Assembly: GCA_963723595.1 (NCBI GenBank) | Contig: CAVRRQ010000002.1 | Coordinates: 992,001 to 1,056,000 of the forward strand | Length of the DNA stretch: 64,000 bases | Source of the DNA: RYN-230 sp963723595 | GTDB taxonomy: Bacteria; Actinomycetota; Actinomycetes; Streptosporangiales; Streptosporangiaceae | Direction: 5' to 3' | Shown here: one piece after another, positions 9,508 through 17,497 of the stretch | Layout of the letters: every line of letters starts with the position of its first letter | How positions within the stretch are numbered: position 1 is the first letter of the stretch | The notes under the pieces: model-generated | Databases searched by the model: none | What the model was told of the DNA's origin: nothing | Seen by the model: the letters and a program-made list of their open reading frames with translations, nothing else | Translations under genes and position numbers: made by a program

Positions 9508-9539
9508 CGTGGGGGCGGCCGGTTCCGGCCGCCCCCACG
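9508..9539. terminator. Perfect 15-bp hairpin between convergent genes
   Basis: Arms at 9508-9522 and 9525-9539 are perfect complements (CGTGGGGGCGGCCGG and its reverse) with only TT between. The hairpin lies 19 bp after the ABC1 kinase stop and before the convergent small gene. There is no T-run, which is usual for actinobacterial terminators. Likely bidirectional. Confidence 0.75.
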
Positions 9540-9592
9540 CCCCCGCGCGATGGTTCACGGGGTGATTCTTCGTTTGACTTTCGGTGTGATGG

Positions 9593-9781
9593 TCAGGTCG
9601 TGTGCCCTAACCCGCTGCGCAGCTGCCTCGCCGAGGCCTTCGCGCGTTCGAGCTTCCGGCTGGCCCGGTCCACCCGGCGCGAGGCCCGGCGCAACGCCCG
9701 GACTTGCGCCGCCCGGGCATCCCGGCGGGACTGGGCCAGCAGTTCGTGATGTTTCTCCATTGGATAGTTGATCGGGTGCAT
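9593..9781 (-). CDS. Small basic coiled protein, unknown function
   Basis: About 62 residues from ATG 9781; TTG at 9790 and ATG at 9760 are alternatives. The protein is almost one continuous helix rich in Arg, Ala and Lys (AQSRRDARAAQVRALRRAS), with no membrane segment. It lies immediately downstream of whiB7 on the same strand and ends near the bidirectional hairpin at 9508-9539. I recognise no family. Codon bias supports translation but the case is modest. Confidence 0.55.
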   Translation of the reverse strand: MHPINYPMEKHHELLAQSRRDARAAQVRALRRASRRVDRASRKLERAKASARQLRSGLGHTT

Positions 9782-9826
9782 TTCCCTCAACCCCGTCTTC
9801 GCTGACTGACAGATCGATGGCTCGAC

Positions 9827-10192
9827 TCAGGCCGCCACTTCGGTCTTGCGTGGGCGACCACGCGGCCTCTTGCGCGGCATGATCTGGCCGCGCAAGAAGA
9901 GCTCACCGCCCCATACGCCCCAGGGCTCCCGGCGCTCCATGGCACCGGACAAGCACGCCATCCTGGCGGCGCAACCGACACAGAGCGCCTTCGCCGTCTC
10001 CACATCCTGGGGAGACTCGGCGAAGAACAGCTCCGGGTCATCCGTGCAGGGCAGCCGCGTGCTGCGTGCCGCCGGCACCACAGCGCGGCTGACCTCGGTC
10101 AGGCCTGATCCCGAGTACACGGGTTCTGGTGCGGATACTGCCTCGAACCCCGCCGCGCCCGCAGCAACGGCGGCGGTACCGGGCCCGTACAT
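9827..10192 (-). CDS. whiB7: WhiB-family iron-sulfur transcription factor, WhiB7 type
   Basis: 121 residues. The four iron-sulfur ligands are Cys49, Cys71, Cys74 and Cys80 (CVGCAARMAC), followed by the WhiB turn GVWGGE and, near the C-terminus, the AT-hook RGRPRK that distinguishes WhiB7/WblC. WhiB7 binds the primary sigma factor and activates intrinsic antibiotic-resistance genes, including its own. The neighbourhood (uvrD2 close by) matches the usual WhiB7 locus. Upstream lies a roughly 490-nt leader with a candidate uORF and attenuator, and a promoter with an AT-rich box next to the -35. The residues before the cluster are Ala/Val-rich and variable. Confidence 0.93.
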   Translation of the reverse strand: MYGPGTAAVAAGAAGFEAVSAPEPVYSGSGLTEVSRAVVPAARSTRLPCTDDPELFFAESPQDVETAKALCVGCAARMACLSGAMERREPWGVWGGELFLRGQIMPRKRPRGRPRKTEVAA

Positions 10193-10262
10193 CGTCCAAC
10201 CCCTCTCGTCCTGGTCTTACCGTCTCTCATGGGTCTGACAAAACGGCGGGCCCGACATGACT

Positions 10263-10298
10263 AAGGCCGCGGACCCGGTAGCGGGTCCGCGGCCTTTT
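10263..10298 (-). promoter_or_regulatory. Candidate whiB7 attenuator hairpin
   Basis: A perfect 15-bp stem (arms 10264-10278 and 10283-10297, core GGCCGCGGACCCG) with a 4-nt loop sits about 70 nt before the whiB7 start and 22 nt after the candidate uORF stop. On the minus strand its 3' arm is followed by only TT, so it would be a weak-tract terminator; the plus strand has TTTT, but no plus-strand gene precedes it. Within the uORF the plus-strand bases 10343-10351 give CGGGTTCGC in the transcript, which can pair with the hairpin's 5' arm GCGGACCCG (one G-U), a plausible antiterminator. Confidence 0.65.
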
Positions 10299-10319
10299 GG
10301 GGATCCAGGCCGGCCTGTC

Positions 10320-10634
10320 TTAGACCGGATCCCAGGCTGGGTGCGAACCCGTTTGGCTGTCACCAGTGGCGACAGCGCCGATAGCGTGGGCGTACGTCTG
10401 AGCGGGGTTGTTCTGCTTGCGCGGGGCAAACCCGGGGCGCGGCTTAGCCGACGCCGGCCCCTGGCCGAGCCACGGCATGCGAACACCCGCGGCAGCGCGC
10501 GAAGGCGCCATCTCACGGATATCTGCGGTGCGAGAGGTGGCCAGGACGCCCAGGGACGGGCGGGCATCCAGCGACGCAGCAGAAATTCCGGCGCACGTCA
10601 GTGCCACCGGAACAAAGGTCTCGTTGCTATTCAC
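10320..10634 (-). CDS. Candidate upstream ORF in the whiB7 leader
   Basis: 104 codons from GTG 10634, preceded by GGAAGGGGGTGG, ending with TAA at 10320. The product begins NSNETFVPVALTCAG and resembles no family I know. The frame begins about 48 nt after the predicted transcription start and ends 22 nt before the attenuator hairpin, the geometry expected of a translation-sensing uORF. Known whiB7/wblC leaders use uORF translation to control termination; this example is long for a leader peptide, and a shorter internal start could be used instead. Translation is inferred only. Confidence 0.45.
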   Translation of the reverse strand: MNSNETFVPVALTCAGISAASLDARPSLGVLATSRTADIREMAPSRAAAGVRMPWLGQGPASAKPRPGFAPRKQNNPAQTYAHAIGAVATGDSQTGSHPAWDPV

Positions 10635-10688
10635 TGGCCCACCCCCTTCCTTCAAGGCGTCGTAAGTTGACCGAAGAACACAGGAAGA

Positions 10689-10727
10689 AGCCTAAGGACC
10701 CAGGTCGGGGAGGGCAACTTCTTTTTC
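10689..10727 (-). promoter_or_regulatory. Predicted WhiB7-autoregulated whiB7 promoter
   Basis: Reading the minus strand: an AT-rich box AAAAAGAAG (about 10718-10726), then -35 TTGCCC (10712-10717), a 17-bp spacer and -10 TAGGCT (10689-10694). WhiB7 promoters are known to carry a short A/T stretch just upstream of a primary-sigma -35, recognised by the AT-hook. The predicted start near 10682 gives a leader of about 490 nt. Confidence 0.7.
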
Positions 10728-10797
10728 GGGCTACTTCTGTGACCCGGGGGGCAGGGCCCGCTCCTACAGCCCGGGGACCGGGCCGCCCGGGGGCCGG

Positions 10798-10856
10798 GCC
10801 CGCCGGGCTCAGGCCCGCCGGGCTCAGGCCGCCGGGCTCAGGCCCGCCGGGCTCAG
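10798..10856. repeat. Four tandem 14-15-bp units at the tesB-like 3' end
   Basis: Units GCCCGCCGGGCTCAG at 10798-10812, 10813-10827, 10828-10841 (one base shorter) and 10842-10856. Each contains GCCCG-C-CGGGC, a small dyad, so the RNA could fold into a string of hairpins. The last unit contains the thioesterase stop codon. It may act as a terminator for the minus-strand thioesterase gene. Confidence 0.75.
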
Positions 10857-11674
10857 GTCGCGGTGCGGACCAGGCCCTCCTGCACGACGGACACCACCAG
10901 GTCGCCTGCTTCGGTGAAGACCTGGCCGCGGGCCAGCCCCCGGGCCCCCGCCGCGATCGGCGATTCCTGGTCATACAGGAGCCAGCGATCCGCGCGGAAC
11001 GGCCGGTGGAACCACATCGCGTGATCCAGGCTGGCCCCGCTCGTCTGGCCGTCGGACCAGGACAGCTTGTGCCGGCGCAGCACGGAATCGAGCAGGGTCA
11101 TGTCGGAGGCGTAGGTCATCAGGCACACGTGCAGCAGGGGATCATCCGGCAGCTCGCCGTTGGCCCGCAGCCAGACCAGGTTGTGCTCGGTGCCCGCCAC
11201 CCGCGGGCCGGGGGCGCCGCGGGGCGGCCCGACGAAACGAAGGTCGAAGGGATTGGCCGTGAAAAATTCGTGGTCGGGCTGGCTGAGCTCGTCCGCGGGC
11301 GGCGCAGGAGGCATGGCCACCGCGTGCTCCACGCCCGGCTCGGGGTGATGGAAAGACGCGGAAAGCGTGAAGATCGTCTTGCCGTGCTGGATGGCCGACA
11401 CCCGGCGGGTGGTGAAGGACCGGCCGTCGCGGACCCGGTCCACCGTGTAGACGATCGGGATGGAGGGATCGCCGGGCCGGATGAAGTAGGCGTGCAGCGA
11501 GTGCACCGGGCGGTCGGCGGGCACCGTGCGCCCGGCCGCGACCAGCGCCTGCCCGGCGACCTGGCCACCGAAGACCCGCTGCCGCCAGTCACTGGGACTG
11601 CGGCCGCGGAAGATGTTCGCCTCGATCTCCTCCAGGTCGAGCAGACCGATCAGGCTGTCCAGCGGCGCGCTCAC
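10853..11674 (-). CDS. tesB: Acyl-CoA thioesterase II
   Basis: 273 residues from GTG 11674, where homology begins (SAPLDSLIGLLDLEEIE); the open frame extends further upstream but only as an overlap with uvrD2. The double hot-dog fold is seen as two similar halves. The first includes the FGGQVAGQALVAAGRT segment with the downstream HSLHAYFIRPGD strand, and the second includes LDHAMWFHRPFRADRWLLYDQESP. TesB-type enzymes hydrolyse medium and long acyl-CoA. The gene follows uvrD2 on the same strand with a 47-bp gap. Confidence 0.9.
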   Translation of the reverse strand: MSAPLDSLIGLLDLEEIEANIFRGRSPSDWRQRVFGGQVAGQALVAAGRTVPADRPVHSLHAYFIRPGDPSIPIVYTVDRVRDGRSFTTRRVSAIQHGKTIFTLSASFHHPEPGVEHAVAMPPAPPADELSQPDHEFFTANPFDLRFVGPPRGAPGPRVAGTEHNLVWLRANGELPDDPLLHVCLMTYASDMTLLDSVLRRHKLSWSDGQTSGASLDHAMWFHRPFRADRWLLYDQESPIAAGARGLARGQVFTEAGDLVVSVVQEGLVRTAT

Positions 11675-11721
11675 CCGGGCACGGTACCGGTCAGGGACAC
11701 CTGGCCACGGCCCGGGTGCAC

Positions 11722-13563
11722 TTACCGCCGCCGCAAGCTGCCGAGGAACCGGGACGGCTTGCGGGTCCGGCGGCCCCCCGGTGACCGGGCCAGCGACCAG
11801 GACAGGAAGATCCGCTCCCGGGCCCGGGTCACGCCCACGTACAGCAGCCTGCGCTCCTCCTCGATCGCCTCGTCGGTCTGCGCGTACACGATCGGCAGCG
11901 TCCCCTCGGTCAGGCCGGGCAGGAAGACCACGTCCCACTCCAGCCCCTTGGCCGCGTGCAGCGAGGCCAGGGTTACCCCCTGGATGGCCGGCGCGTGCTC
12001 GATGGTGCTGCGGCGGCCCAGCTCGCCGACGAACCCGGCCAGCGAGGCGCCGGGATTGGCGGCGAAGTACTCCGCGGCCAGCTGGGCCAGGGCCTCCAGC
12101 GACTCCCAGCGCTCCCGGGCGGCGCCGCGCCCGGCGGGGGCCTCGCGGGTAAGCCCCAGCCCGGCCAGGATGTGCCGGACCTCTGACGCCGGCTCGCTGC
12201 CGCCGGCCTGGGACGACACGGATTTCGACGCCGCGCGGAGCAATCCGGTCGCCTGACGGACCTCGCGCCGGTCGAAGAACCGCTCCGCCCCCCGGACCTG
12301 GCAGGGCACACCCCGCTCGGCCAGCGCCCGCTCCAGCGCCAGGGTCTGGGCGTTGGTCCGGACCAGCACCGCCACCTGGCCCGGCGCCACGCCGGCCGTG
12401 CGCAGCGCATCCACCCGCGCGGCCACCGCCGACGCTTCCGCTTCCTCGTCCGCGTACTCAGCGAACTCCGCGGCCGGGCCCGCCGGGCGCTGCGCGACCA
12501 GGGCGGCCGAGGGACCCGCGCCGGAGGGGCGCGCCCGCCTGGCCCCCGTCTCCCCGGTCCGCAGCTGGTCAGCCAGGGACCGGGGCCGGGCCACGCCGGT
12601 CAGCTGGTTGGCCAGCGCGAGGATCTGCGGCGTGGAGCGGTAGTTGCGGACCAGCTGGACCACCGTGGCGTCGGGGAACTCGGCGGTGAACCCGGTCAGG
12701 AAGGAGGAAGTGGCCCCGGCGAACGAGTAGATGGTCTGCCGCGGGTCCCCGACCACGCACACGTCGTCGCGGTCCCCCGCCCAGCTGTCCAGGAGCAGCT
12801 TCTGCAGCGGGTTGACGTCCTGGTACTCATCGATCACGAAATAGCGGTACCGGTCCCTGACCTCCGCGGCCGCCTGCGCGTGCTCGGTGAGGATGGCCGC
12901 GGTGAGCTCCAGCACGGATTCGAAGTCGACCAGGTGGCGCTCCCGGCAGGCCTCCTCGTAACGGGCGTAGAGCCGGGCCACCACGTCGGGGGCCAGCGGC
13001 GGGGTGCGGCCCGCTTTCCCCGATGCGCCGGCGTAGTCATCCGGCCGCACCTGCGACACCTTGGCCCACTCGATCTCCGACGCCACATCCCGCAGTTCCG
13101 CCACGCCGGCGCTGACCCGCAGGGCGCGGGCCGCCTCGGCCAGCAGGCTGACCTTGGAGTCCAGCACGGCCGGGGGGCGCCCGCCCACGGTGGCGGGCCA
13201 GAAGTGCACGAGCTGGCGCAGCGCGGCCGAGTGGAAGGTGCGGGCCTGGACCCGTTCCAGGCCTCCTCCGGTCCCGGCCAGCTGGACCAGCCTGGCCCGC
13301 AACTCCCCGGCGGCGCGGGTGGTGAACGTGACCGTGAGCACGTGGGCCGGGTCCACCACCCCGGTCAGGGCCGCGTAGGCGATCCGGTGGGCGACCGCGC
13401 GGGTCTTGCCGGTCCCGGCCCCGGCCAGCACGCACACCGGTCCCGTGGTGGCCAGGGCCACCTGCCGCTGCTCTGGGTCCAGCGCGGCCAGCACGGCCTC
13501 CGGGCCGGCGGGCGCCCCCGGCCCGGGATCCGGGCCGGCTGGCTCACTCATGACTGCGGGCAC
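11722..13563 (-). CDS. uvrD2: UvrD2-like SF1A DNA helicase without an HRDC domain
   Basis: 613 residues from GTG 13563, which follows AGGAGG with a 6-nt spacer. Walker A is LAGAGTGKTRAVAHR, motif II is FVIDEYQDVNPLQ, motif III is VVGDPRQTIYSFAGA, and motifs IV-VI include VRNYRSTPQILALAN, GVTLASLHAAKGLEWDVVF and LYVGVTRARERI. UvrD2 homologues usually end in an HRDC domain; here the protein stops 25 residues after motif VI (KPSRFLGSLRRR), and I found no HRDC continuation in other frames. Placement near the mycoredoxin gene is typical of uvrD2. Confidence 0.9.
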   Translation of the reverse strand: MPAVMSEPAGPDPGPGAPAGPEAVLAALDPEQRQVALATTGPVCVLAGAGTGKTRAVAHRIAYAALTGVVDPAHVLTVTFTTRAAGELRARLVQLAGTGGGLERVQARTFHSAALRQLVHFWPATVGGRPPAVLDSKVSLLAEAARALRVSAGVAELRDVASEIEWAKVSQVRPDDYAGASGKAGRTPPLAPDVVARLYARYEEACRERHLVDFESVLELTAAILTEHAQAAAEVRDRYRYFVIDEYQDVNPLQKLLLDSWAGDRDDVCVVGDPRQTIYSFAGATSSFLTGFTAEFPDATVVQLVRNYRSTPQILALANQLTGVARPRSLADQLRTGETGARRARPSGAGPSAALVAQRPAGPAAEFAEYADEEAEASAVAARVDALRTAGVAPGQVAVLVRTNAQTLALERALAERGVPCQVRGAERFFDRREVRQATGLLRAASKSVSSQAGGSEPASEVRHILAGLGLTREAPAGRGAARERWESLEALAQLAAEYFAANPGASLAGFVGELGRRSTIEHAPAIQGVTLASLHAAKGLEWDVVFLPGLTEGTLPIVYAQTDEAIEEERRLLYVGVTRARERIFLSWSLARSPGGRRTRKPSRFLGSLRRR

Positions 13564-13759
13564 GTCGTACCTCCTGTGCGCGCCATCTTCCCGCATCCCG
13601 CTGACACCGGCCCCGCCGCTGACCGGCAGCGCACCTTCTTGCGCGCCGCTGACCAGCGCATACGTTCAGATAACGAACACCTGTCGCGGTATCGGGAAGC
13701 CGGCGCGCTCTGGGCGTGTTGAGGAAGCGGAACCAACCTGAGACGATGGGAGCGGCTGC

Positions 13760-14350
13760 GTGTCTGAGCCGGTGACGATGTACACCACGCAGTGGTGCGC
13801 CTTCTGCCGACGGCTGAAGAGCCAACTGGCCCGGGACGGGATCGAGGTAGCCGAGGTCAACATCGAGCGTGATGAGGCGGCAGCCAGCTTCGTGGTCAGT
13901 GTTAACGGGGGCAACATGACGGTGCCCACGATCGTATTCTCCGACGGGACGGCGATGACGAATCCGTCGGCGGCCCAGGTCAAGGAAAGGCTGCGCGGGC
14001 TCGCCGCGAACTTATGGGTGGCAGGCACGACCGGACGAACGCTGGCGCGCGGGTGCGCGCCGGCCGCTCAGGCGTGCCCGCAGAAGGAACGGACCCCGGT
14101 TCCGGCGCCGCTGCGGGCCAGCACACCACGGGCCGGCCTACCGCGGGCCGCGGACCGCGGGCCGGCCGACCGCGGGCCAGCACGCCAGGGACCAGCACGC
14201 GCCGGACCGGGACGATATGAGCCGGAACGATGCGGGCCGGAGCGGTATGAGCCGGCGCGGTGCAGGCCAGGGCGGTGTAAGCCGGGCCGGGGCCGGGGAT
14301 GGCGTGGGGATGACGGATCGTTCAGACGCGGGTGCTTCCGGGGGTGGTGA
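13760..14350 (+). CDS. Mycoredoxin (glutaredoxin-like) with an unusual C-terminal extension
   Basis: The first 85 residues form a complete mycoredoxin-1-like glutaredoxin, with MYTTQWCAFCRRLK (CxxC redox pair), the cis-proline segment MTVPTIVF and the closing helix SAAQVKERLRGLAA. Such proteins reduce mycothiol mixed disulfides, which fits an actinomycete. Typical members end here. This frame stays open to 14350, adding about 110 Arg/Pro/Gly-rich residues, and overlaps the ANTAR gene start. The tail is probably a stop lost by mutation or sequencing error, since its DNA is a degenerate low-complexity repeat. Confidence 0.85.
   Translation: MSEPVTMYTTQWCAFCRRLKSQLARDGIEVAEVNIERDEAAASFVVSVNGGNMTVPTIVFSDGTAMTNPSAAQVKERLRGLAANLWVAGTTGRTLARGCAPAAQACPQKERTPVPAPLRASTPRAGLPRAADRGPADRGPARQGPARAGPGRYEPERCGPERYEPARCRPGRCKPGRGRGWRGDDGSFRRGCFRGW
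14120..14300 (+). repeat. Degenerate GC-rich repeat tract
   Basis: Imperfect copies of a GAGCCGG-(A/C)-CG(A/G)TGCGGGCCG-like unit with a 13-20-bp period span the mycoredoxin tail and the N-terminus proposed for the ANTAR protein. It gives near-identical Arg/Pro/Gly residues in several frames, so coding here is doubtful. Confidence 0.55.
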
Positions 14351-15029
14351 CCGGGACCTGGGCCCGGCCATCGACGGCCCGACCATCCCCATGGAAGCGG
14401 TCGCGCGGCGCACCCCGACCGGCTGGCGCGTCGGCGACGAGGAAGTACCCGACCTGACCAGCGCGATGGTCCTGGCCGACCTCCTCGCCGCGGAGCTGTC
14501 CGCCGAGGAGCAGGCCGAGCTGGACGCCGCGGCCGCTGCGCCGCCGCCGGCGGCCCCCCGGGACGCGGCCAGTCATAACACCGGGCAGCTGGGCGGCGTG
14601 AGCACCCCGGCCCAGCCCGCCGTGCGGACCGCCGCCGCGGGCTCCGGCGCACCGGGCGCCCTCACCCGCGGTCCGGCTCCGGAACCCGGCGCTCACCGGG
14701 CGGAGGAGACCCCCTTCGGGCCGGCCGACGCGGCGCAGCTCCGCGAGGCCGAGCAGCTCAAGGAGACAGTCGCGCAGCTGGAGCGGGCGCTGACCGTCCG
14801 GGTCCGGGTGGAGCAGGCCATCGGGGTGCTCGCCGAGCGGCACCGCATCCGGCCCCGGCAGGCCTTCGAGCTGCTCAGGTCGGCGTCGCGGGCCCGCGGG
14901 CAGCGGATCATGGAGACAGCCGGCCAGGTGATCGCCAGCGCGACCAACCCGTTGCTGCGCCTGCCGGAGGAGCTGGCCAAGCCACCGATGCCGCGCCGGA
15001 TGCCCCGGCGCAGCCGGGGCGAGGCCTGA
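14310..15029 (+). CDS. ANTAR-domain protein, putative RNA-binding antiterminator
   Basis: The open frame begins at 14217, but ATG 14310 (MTDRSDAG) or GTG 14304 is a better start because the first 30 residues are repeat-derived. After a disordered Ala/Pro-rich region (about residues 65-140), a coiled segment leads to a C-terminal ANTAR domain with the signature helices QAIGVLAERHRIRPRQAFELLR. ANTAR domains bind paired RNA hexaloop hairpins to prevent termination. No GAF or PAS sensor is present, so the input signal is unknown. The gene lies directly after the mycoredoxin. Confidence 0.82.
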   Translation: MTDRSDAGASGGGDRDLGPAIDGPTIPMEAVARRTPTGWRVGDEEVPDLTSAMVLADLLAAELSAEEQAELDAAAAAPPPAAPRDAASHNTGQLGGVSTPAQPAVRTAAAGSGAPGALTRGPAPEPGAHRAEETPFGPADAAQLREAEQLKETVAQLERALTVRVRVEQAIGVLAERHRIRPRQAFELLRSASRARGQRIMETAGQVIASATNPLLRLPEELAKPPMPRRMPRRSRGEA

Positions 15030-15326
15030 TCTCCCGCCGGTCCCGGCTTCGCCTGGGCCCGTACCCCGGTCCTGACTCACGGATCCGGCGCAGAACCACC
15101 GGGTTATTTGCCTTACCGTTGCTATCCTCGGGCTTTCAGAAACTCTCTGCTGAGACAGCCCCGGGCCCGCAGTAAGGCGCATCGAAAGATGACCTGAAAT
15201 GTTCCCTCCCGTTACCGGCCATTATCGGTCTGGATGCGAGACTTGTCCCTGCCAACGGCCCCCTGCTGATGCGCACTGCGCTGGGCAGCAGCAGCATCCC
15301 TGAGCACCGGGGGCCAGCCCGCCGGC

Positions 15327-17426
15327 GTGCGGGTCCAGATGACGATGGGGACGAGGCAAGGGACGCGCGACTTGGTGAATCCCAGGCCATCCGCGGCAGG
15401 GGACGGGCCTTCCAGCGGGCCCACCCAAACGGCCCTCCGGCCCGCCGCTCCCCGGACCCCCGCGCCTCGCGTTGGTCAGGACGGGGCGGCCCCGCCGCGC
15501 GAGGCTTCCCGCCGGCCCGTCACGGGCCGTGGTGCTCTCCACCAGCTCGCGGTGCTGACCGGGTATATCGCCGCGGGAGTGGCGGCCACCTGGCCGCTGG
15601 CCACCTACCTGCGCGGCCGCCTACCGGACATTCACGACCCGGCGAGTTACGTGTGGAGCCTGGCGTGGGTGGCGCACCAGGTGACTCACCTGGGCAACCC
15701 GTGGTACACCCCCCGGCTGGCCGCGCCGGTGGGGGTGCAGCTGGGCTACGACACCCTGATACCCCTGCTGGGCCTGCTGATGCTCCCGGTCACGGTGCTG
15801 GCCGGCCCCGCGGTCAGCTACAACCTGCTGGTGGTGCTGCTGCCCGGGGTGCTGTGCTACGCGATGTACCGGGTGGCGAGACTGTGGCTCACGTCGGAGG
15901 TGGGCGCGGTCGCCGCGGGCGCCCTGTTCGGCCTGTCCACGATGGTGACCTTCCAGGACTGGTTTCACCTGAACATCGCGGCCGGGACGCTGTTCCTGCC
16001 GCTGGCCCTGGAGGCCGCGGTCCGGTTGCGGCGCCGCCGCGGGATCCGCCGGGCCCTGCGGGTCGGGCTGGTGCTCGGCCTGGCCGTCCTGGTCAACCAG
16101 GAATCGGCGATCATGGCCGCGATCCTGGTCCTGCTCGCGCTGATCCCGTGGGTGGCCGGCCAGCCGTCGCTGGACCGGCTGCGGGACTGCGGCCTCGCCG
16201 CGCTGACCGCACTCGTGGTGGCCAGCCCGCAGATCGCCGCCATGGCGTGGCAGGCCAGCTCGGGAGGGACCGCCGCGACCGCCGCGGTACTGCCCGGCTG
16301 GTACCGGCGGCTCGGGGCCGGGCTGCCCACCTTGTTCTCCCCGTCGCCCCGGCTCCGTTCCTGGGGGCTCGGGGCGCTGGCCGGCGGGTTCCACTTCCCC
16401 CTGTCCGAAGGGGTGCCGACGTTCGGGATCACGCTGACCGTGCTGGCGCTGGCCGGCCTGGTGATCTCCTGGCGCCGGCCGGGTGCCCGGCGGCTGGGTC
16501 TGCTCTGGCTGGGCAGCGCGGTGCTGGCCATGGGCTCGGCGGTGAAGCTCGGCAACACCAGCTACCTGCCCGCCGCGATCAGCACAGGCCGGATACGGCT
16601 GTCCGGCCTCATGCCGTTCACCTGGCTGGTGCACGTGCCCGGCTTGTCCGCGTTCCGGGAGGCTGACCGCTTCACCCTGCTCGGCCTGGTCCCCGCCGCG
16701 CTGCTGGCCGGCAGCGCGGTGGGCTGGCTCGCCCACCGCGCCCGGCCGCTGCTGGGCCGCCCCGGTGGGCCCGGTCAGGCTCGGCCCGGTCAGGCTCGAC
16801 CCGGTCAGGCTCAGGCCGGTCCTGCCCAGGGCGGCCCCATCCCGGCCAGCCCGATCCAGGCCGGTACCGCCGAGCCCAGGAGCCGGGCCGTGCTGGCCGG
16901 CGCGCTGCTGCTGATCGCGGTCCTGGGCGCGGCCCTGGAGGCCGGATGGCCCGGCGGCGGCCCGGTCAGGCGGTCCATGCCCGCCGCCCTGCCGGCCCTG
17001 GACGGCCCGATCGCCGCCGATCATTCCAGCTCGATCGTGGTCAACGTGCCGTTCGGCATCCGGGGCGGGCTGCCGGAGCGCTACGGCGCCAAGATCGAGC
17101 CGGAATCCCTGGCCCTGGCCAGCTCGGACGGCCACCCCCGGGCCATCTCCTACACGTCCTGGATCCCGGCCCCCACGATCCGGGCGGTTCGCCGCCACCC
17201 GTTCTACGCACGGCTGGTCGCCGCGCAGGACGGCAGCCCCAGCGACCCGGGCCAGGCGCGCCTGGCCCGGGCGGACGCCCGGCGGATGGACGTGGGCTGG
17301 GTCCTGGTCTGGACAGCGACCCCGGAGATCCTGCCCTATCTGGCGCAGGCCGGCTTCCGCTTCGATTACCGGGCCGACGGGGTCTCGGTGTACCGGCCGG
17401 ACAGCCTGCGGCGGGGCACGCCGTAG
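15327..17426 (+). CDS. GT-C-type integral membrane glycosyltransferase-like protein (1 of 3 paralogues)
   Basis: 699 residues from GTG 15327; GTG 15375 and ATG 15339 are alternatives. About 11-12 hydrophobic segments follow a Pro-rich cytosolic leader. The first periplasmic loop holds LPDIHDPASYVWSLAW, an acidic motif at the position used by GT-C enzymes, and READRF precedes the last membrane segments. A linker at about residues 480-510 repeats PGQARPGQ. A soluble C-terminal domain ends FDYRADGVSVYRPDSL. GT-C enzymes transfer sugars from polyprenyl-phosphate donors. It is more distant from the two paralogues at 21223 and 23858 than they are from each other. Donor and acceptor are unknown. Confidence 0.8.
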   Translation: MRVQMTMGTRQGTRDLVNPRPSAAGDGPSSGPTQTALRPAAPRTPAPRVGQDGAAPPREASRRPVTGRGALHQLAVLTGYIAAGVAATWPLATYLRGRLPDIHDPASYVWSLAWVAHQVTHLGNPWYTPRLAAPVGVQLGYDTLIPLLGLLMLPVTVLAGPAVSYNLLVVLLPGVLCYAMYRVARLWLTSEVGAVAAGALFGLSTMVTFQDWFHLNIAAGTLFLPLALEAAVRLRRRRGIRRALRVGLVLGLAVLVNQESAIMAAILVLLALIPWVAGQPSLDRLRDCGLAALTALVVASPQIAAMAWQASSGGTAATAAVLPGWYRRLGAGLPTLFSPSPRLRSWGLGALAGGFHFPLSEGVPTFGITLTVLALAGLVISWRRPGARRLGLLWLGSAVLAMGSAVKLGNTSYLPAAISTGRIRLSGLMPFTWLVHVPGLSAFREADRFTLLGLVPAALLAGSAVGWLAHRARPLLGRPGGPGQARPGQARPGQAQAGPAQGGPIPASPIQAGTAEPRSRAVLAGALLLIAVLGAALEAGWPGGGPVRRSMPAALPALDGPIAADHSSSIVVNVPFGIRGGLPERYGAKIEPESLALASSDGHPRAISYTSWIPAPTIRAVRRHPFYARLVAAQDGSPSDPGQARLARADARRMDVGWVLVWTATPEILPYLAQAGFRFDYRADGVSVYRPDSLRRGTP

Positions 17427-17497
17427 CGCCACCGGCTCGGCAGCACGATATGTGAACGTTTGGTTCAGATCGTGTTACGCAGGGTAACAACGCAACC

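Noticed and set aside
10263..10298. Simple terminator for a plus-strand gene
   Set aside because: The best T-run is on the plus strand, but no plus-strand gene precedes it; the spacing to whiB7 and the uORF favours an attenuator.
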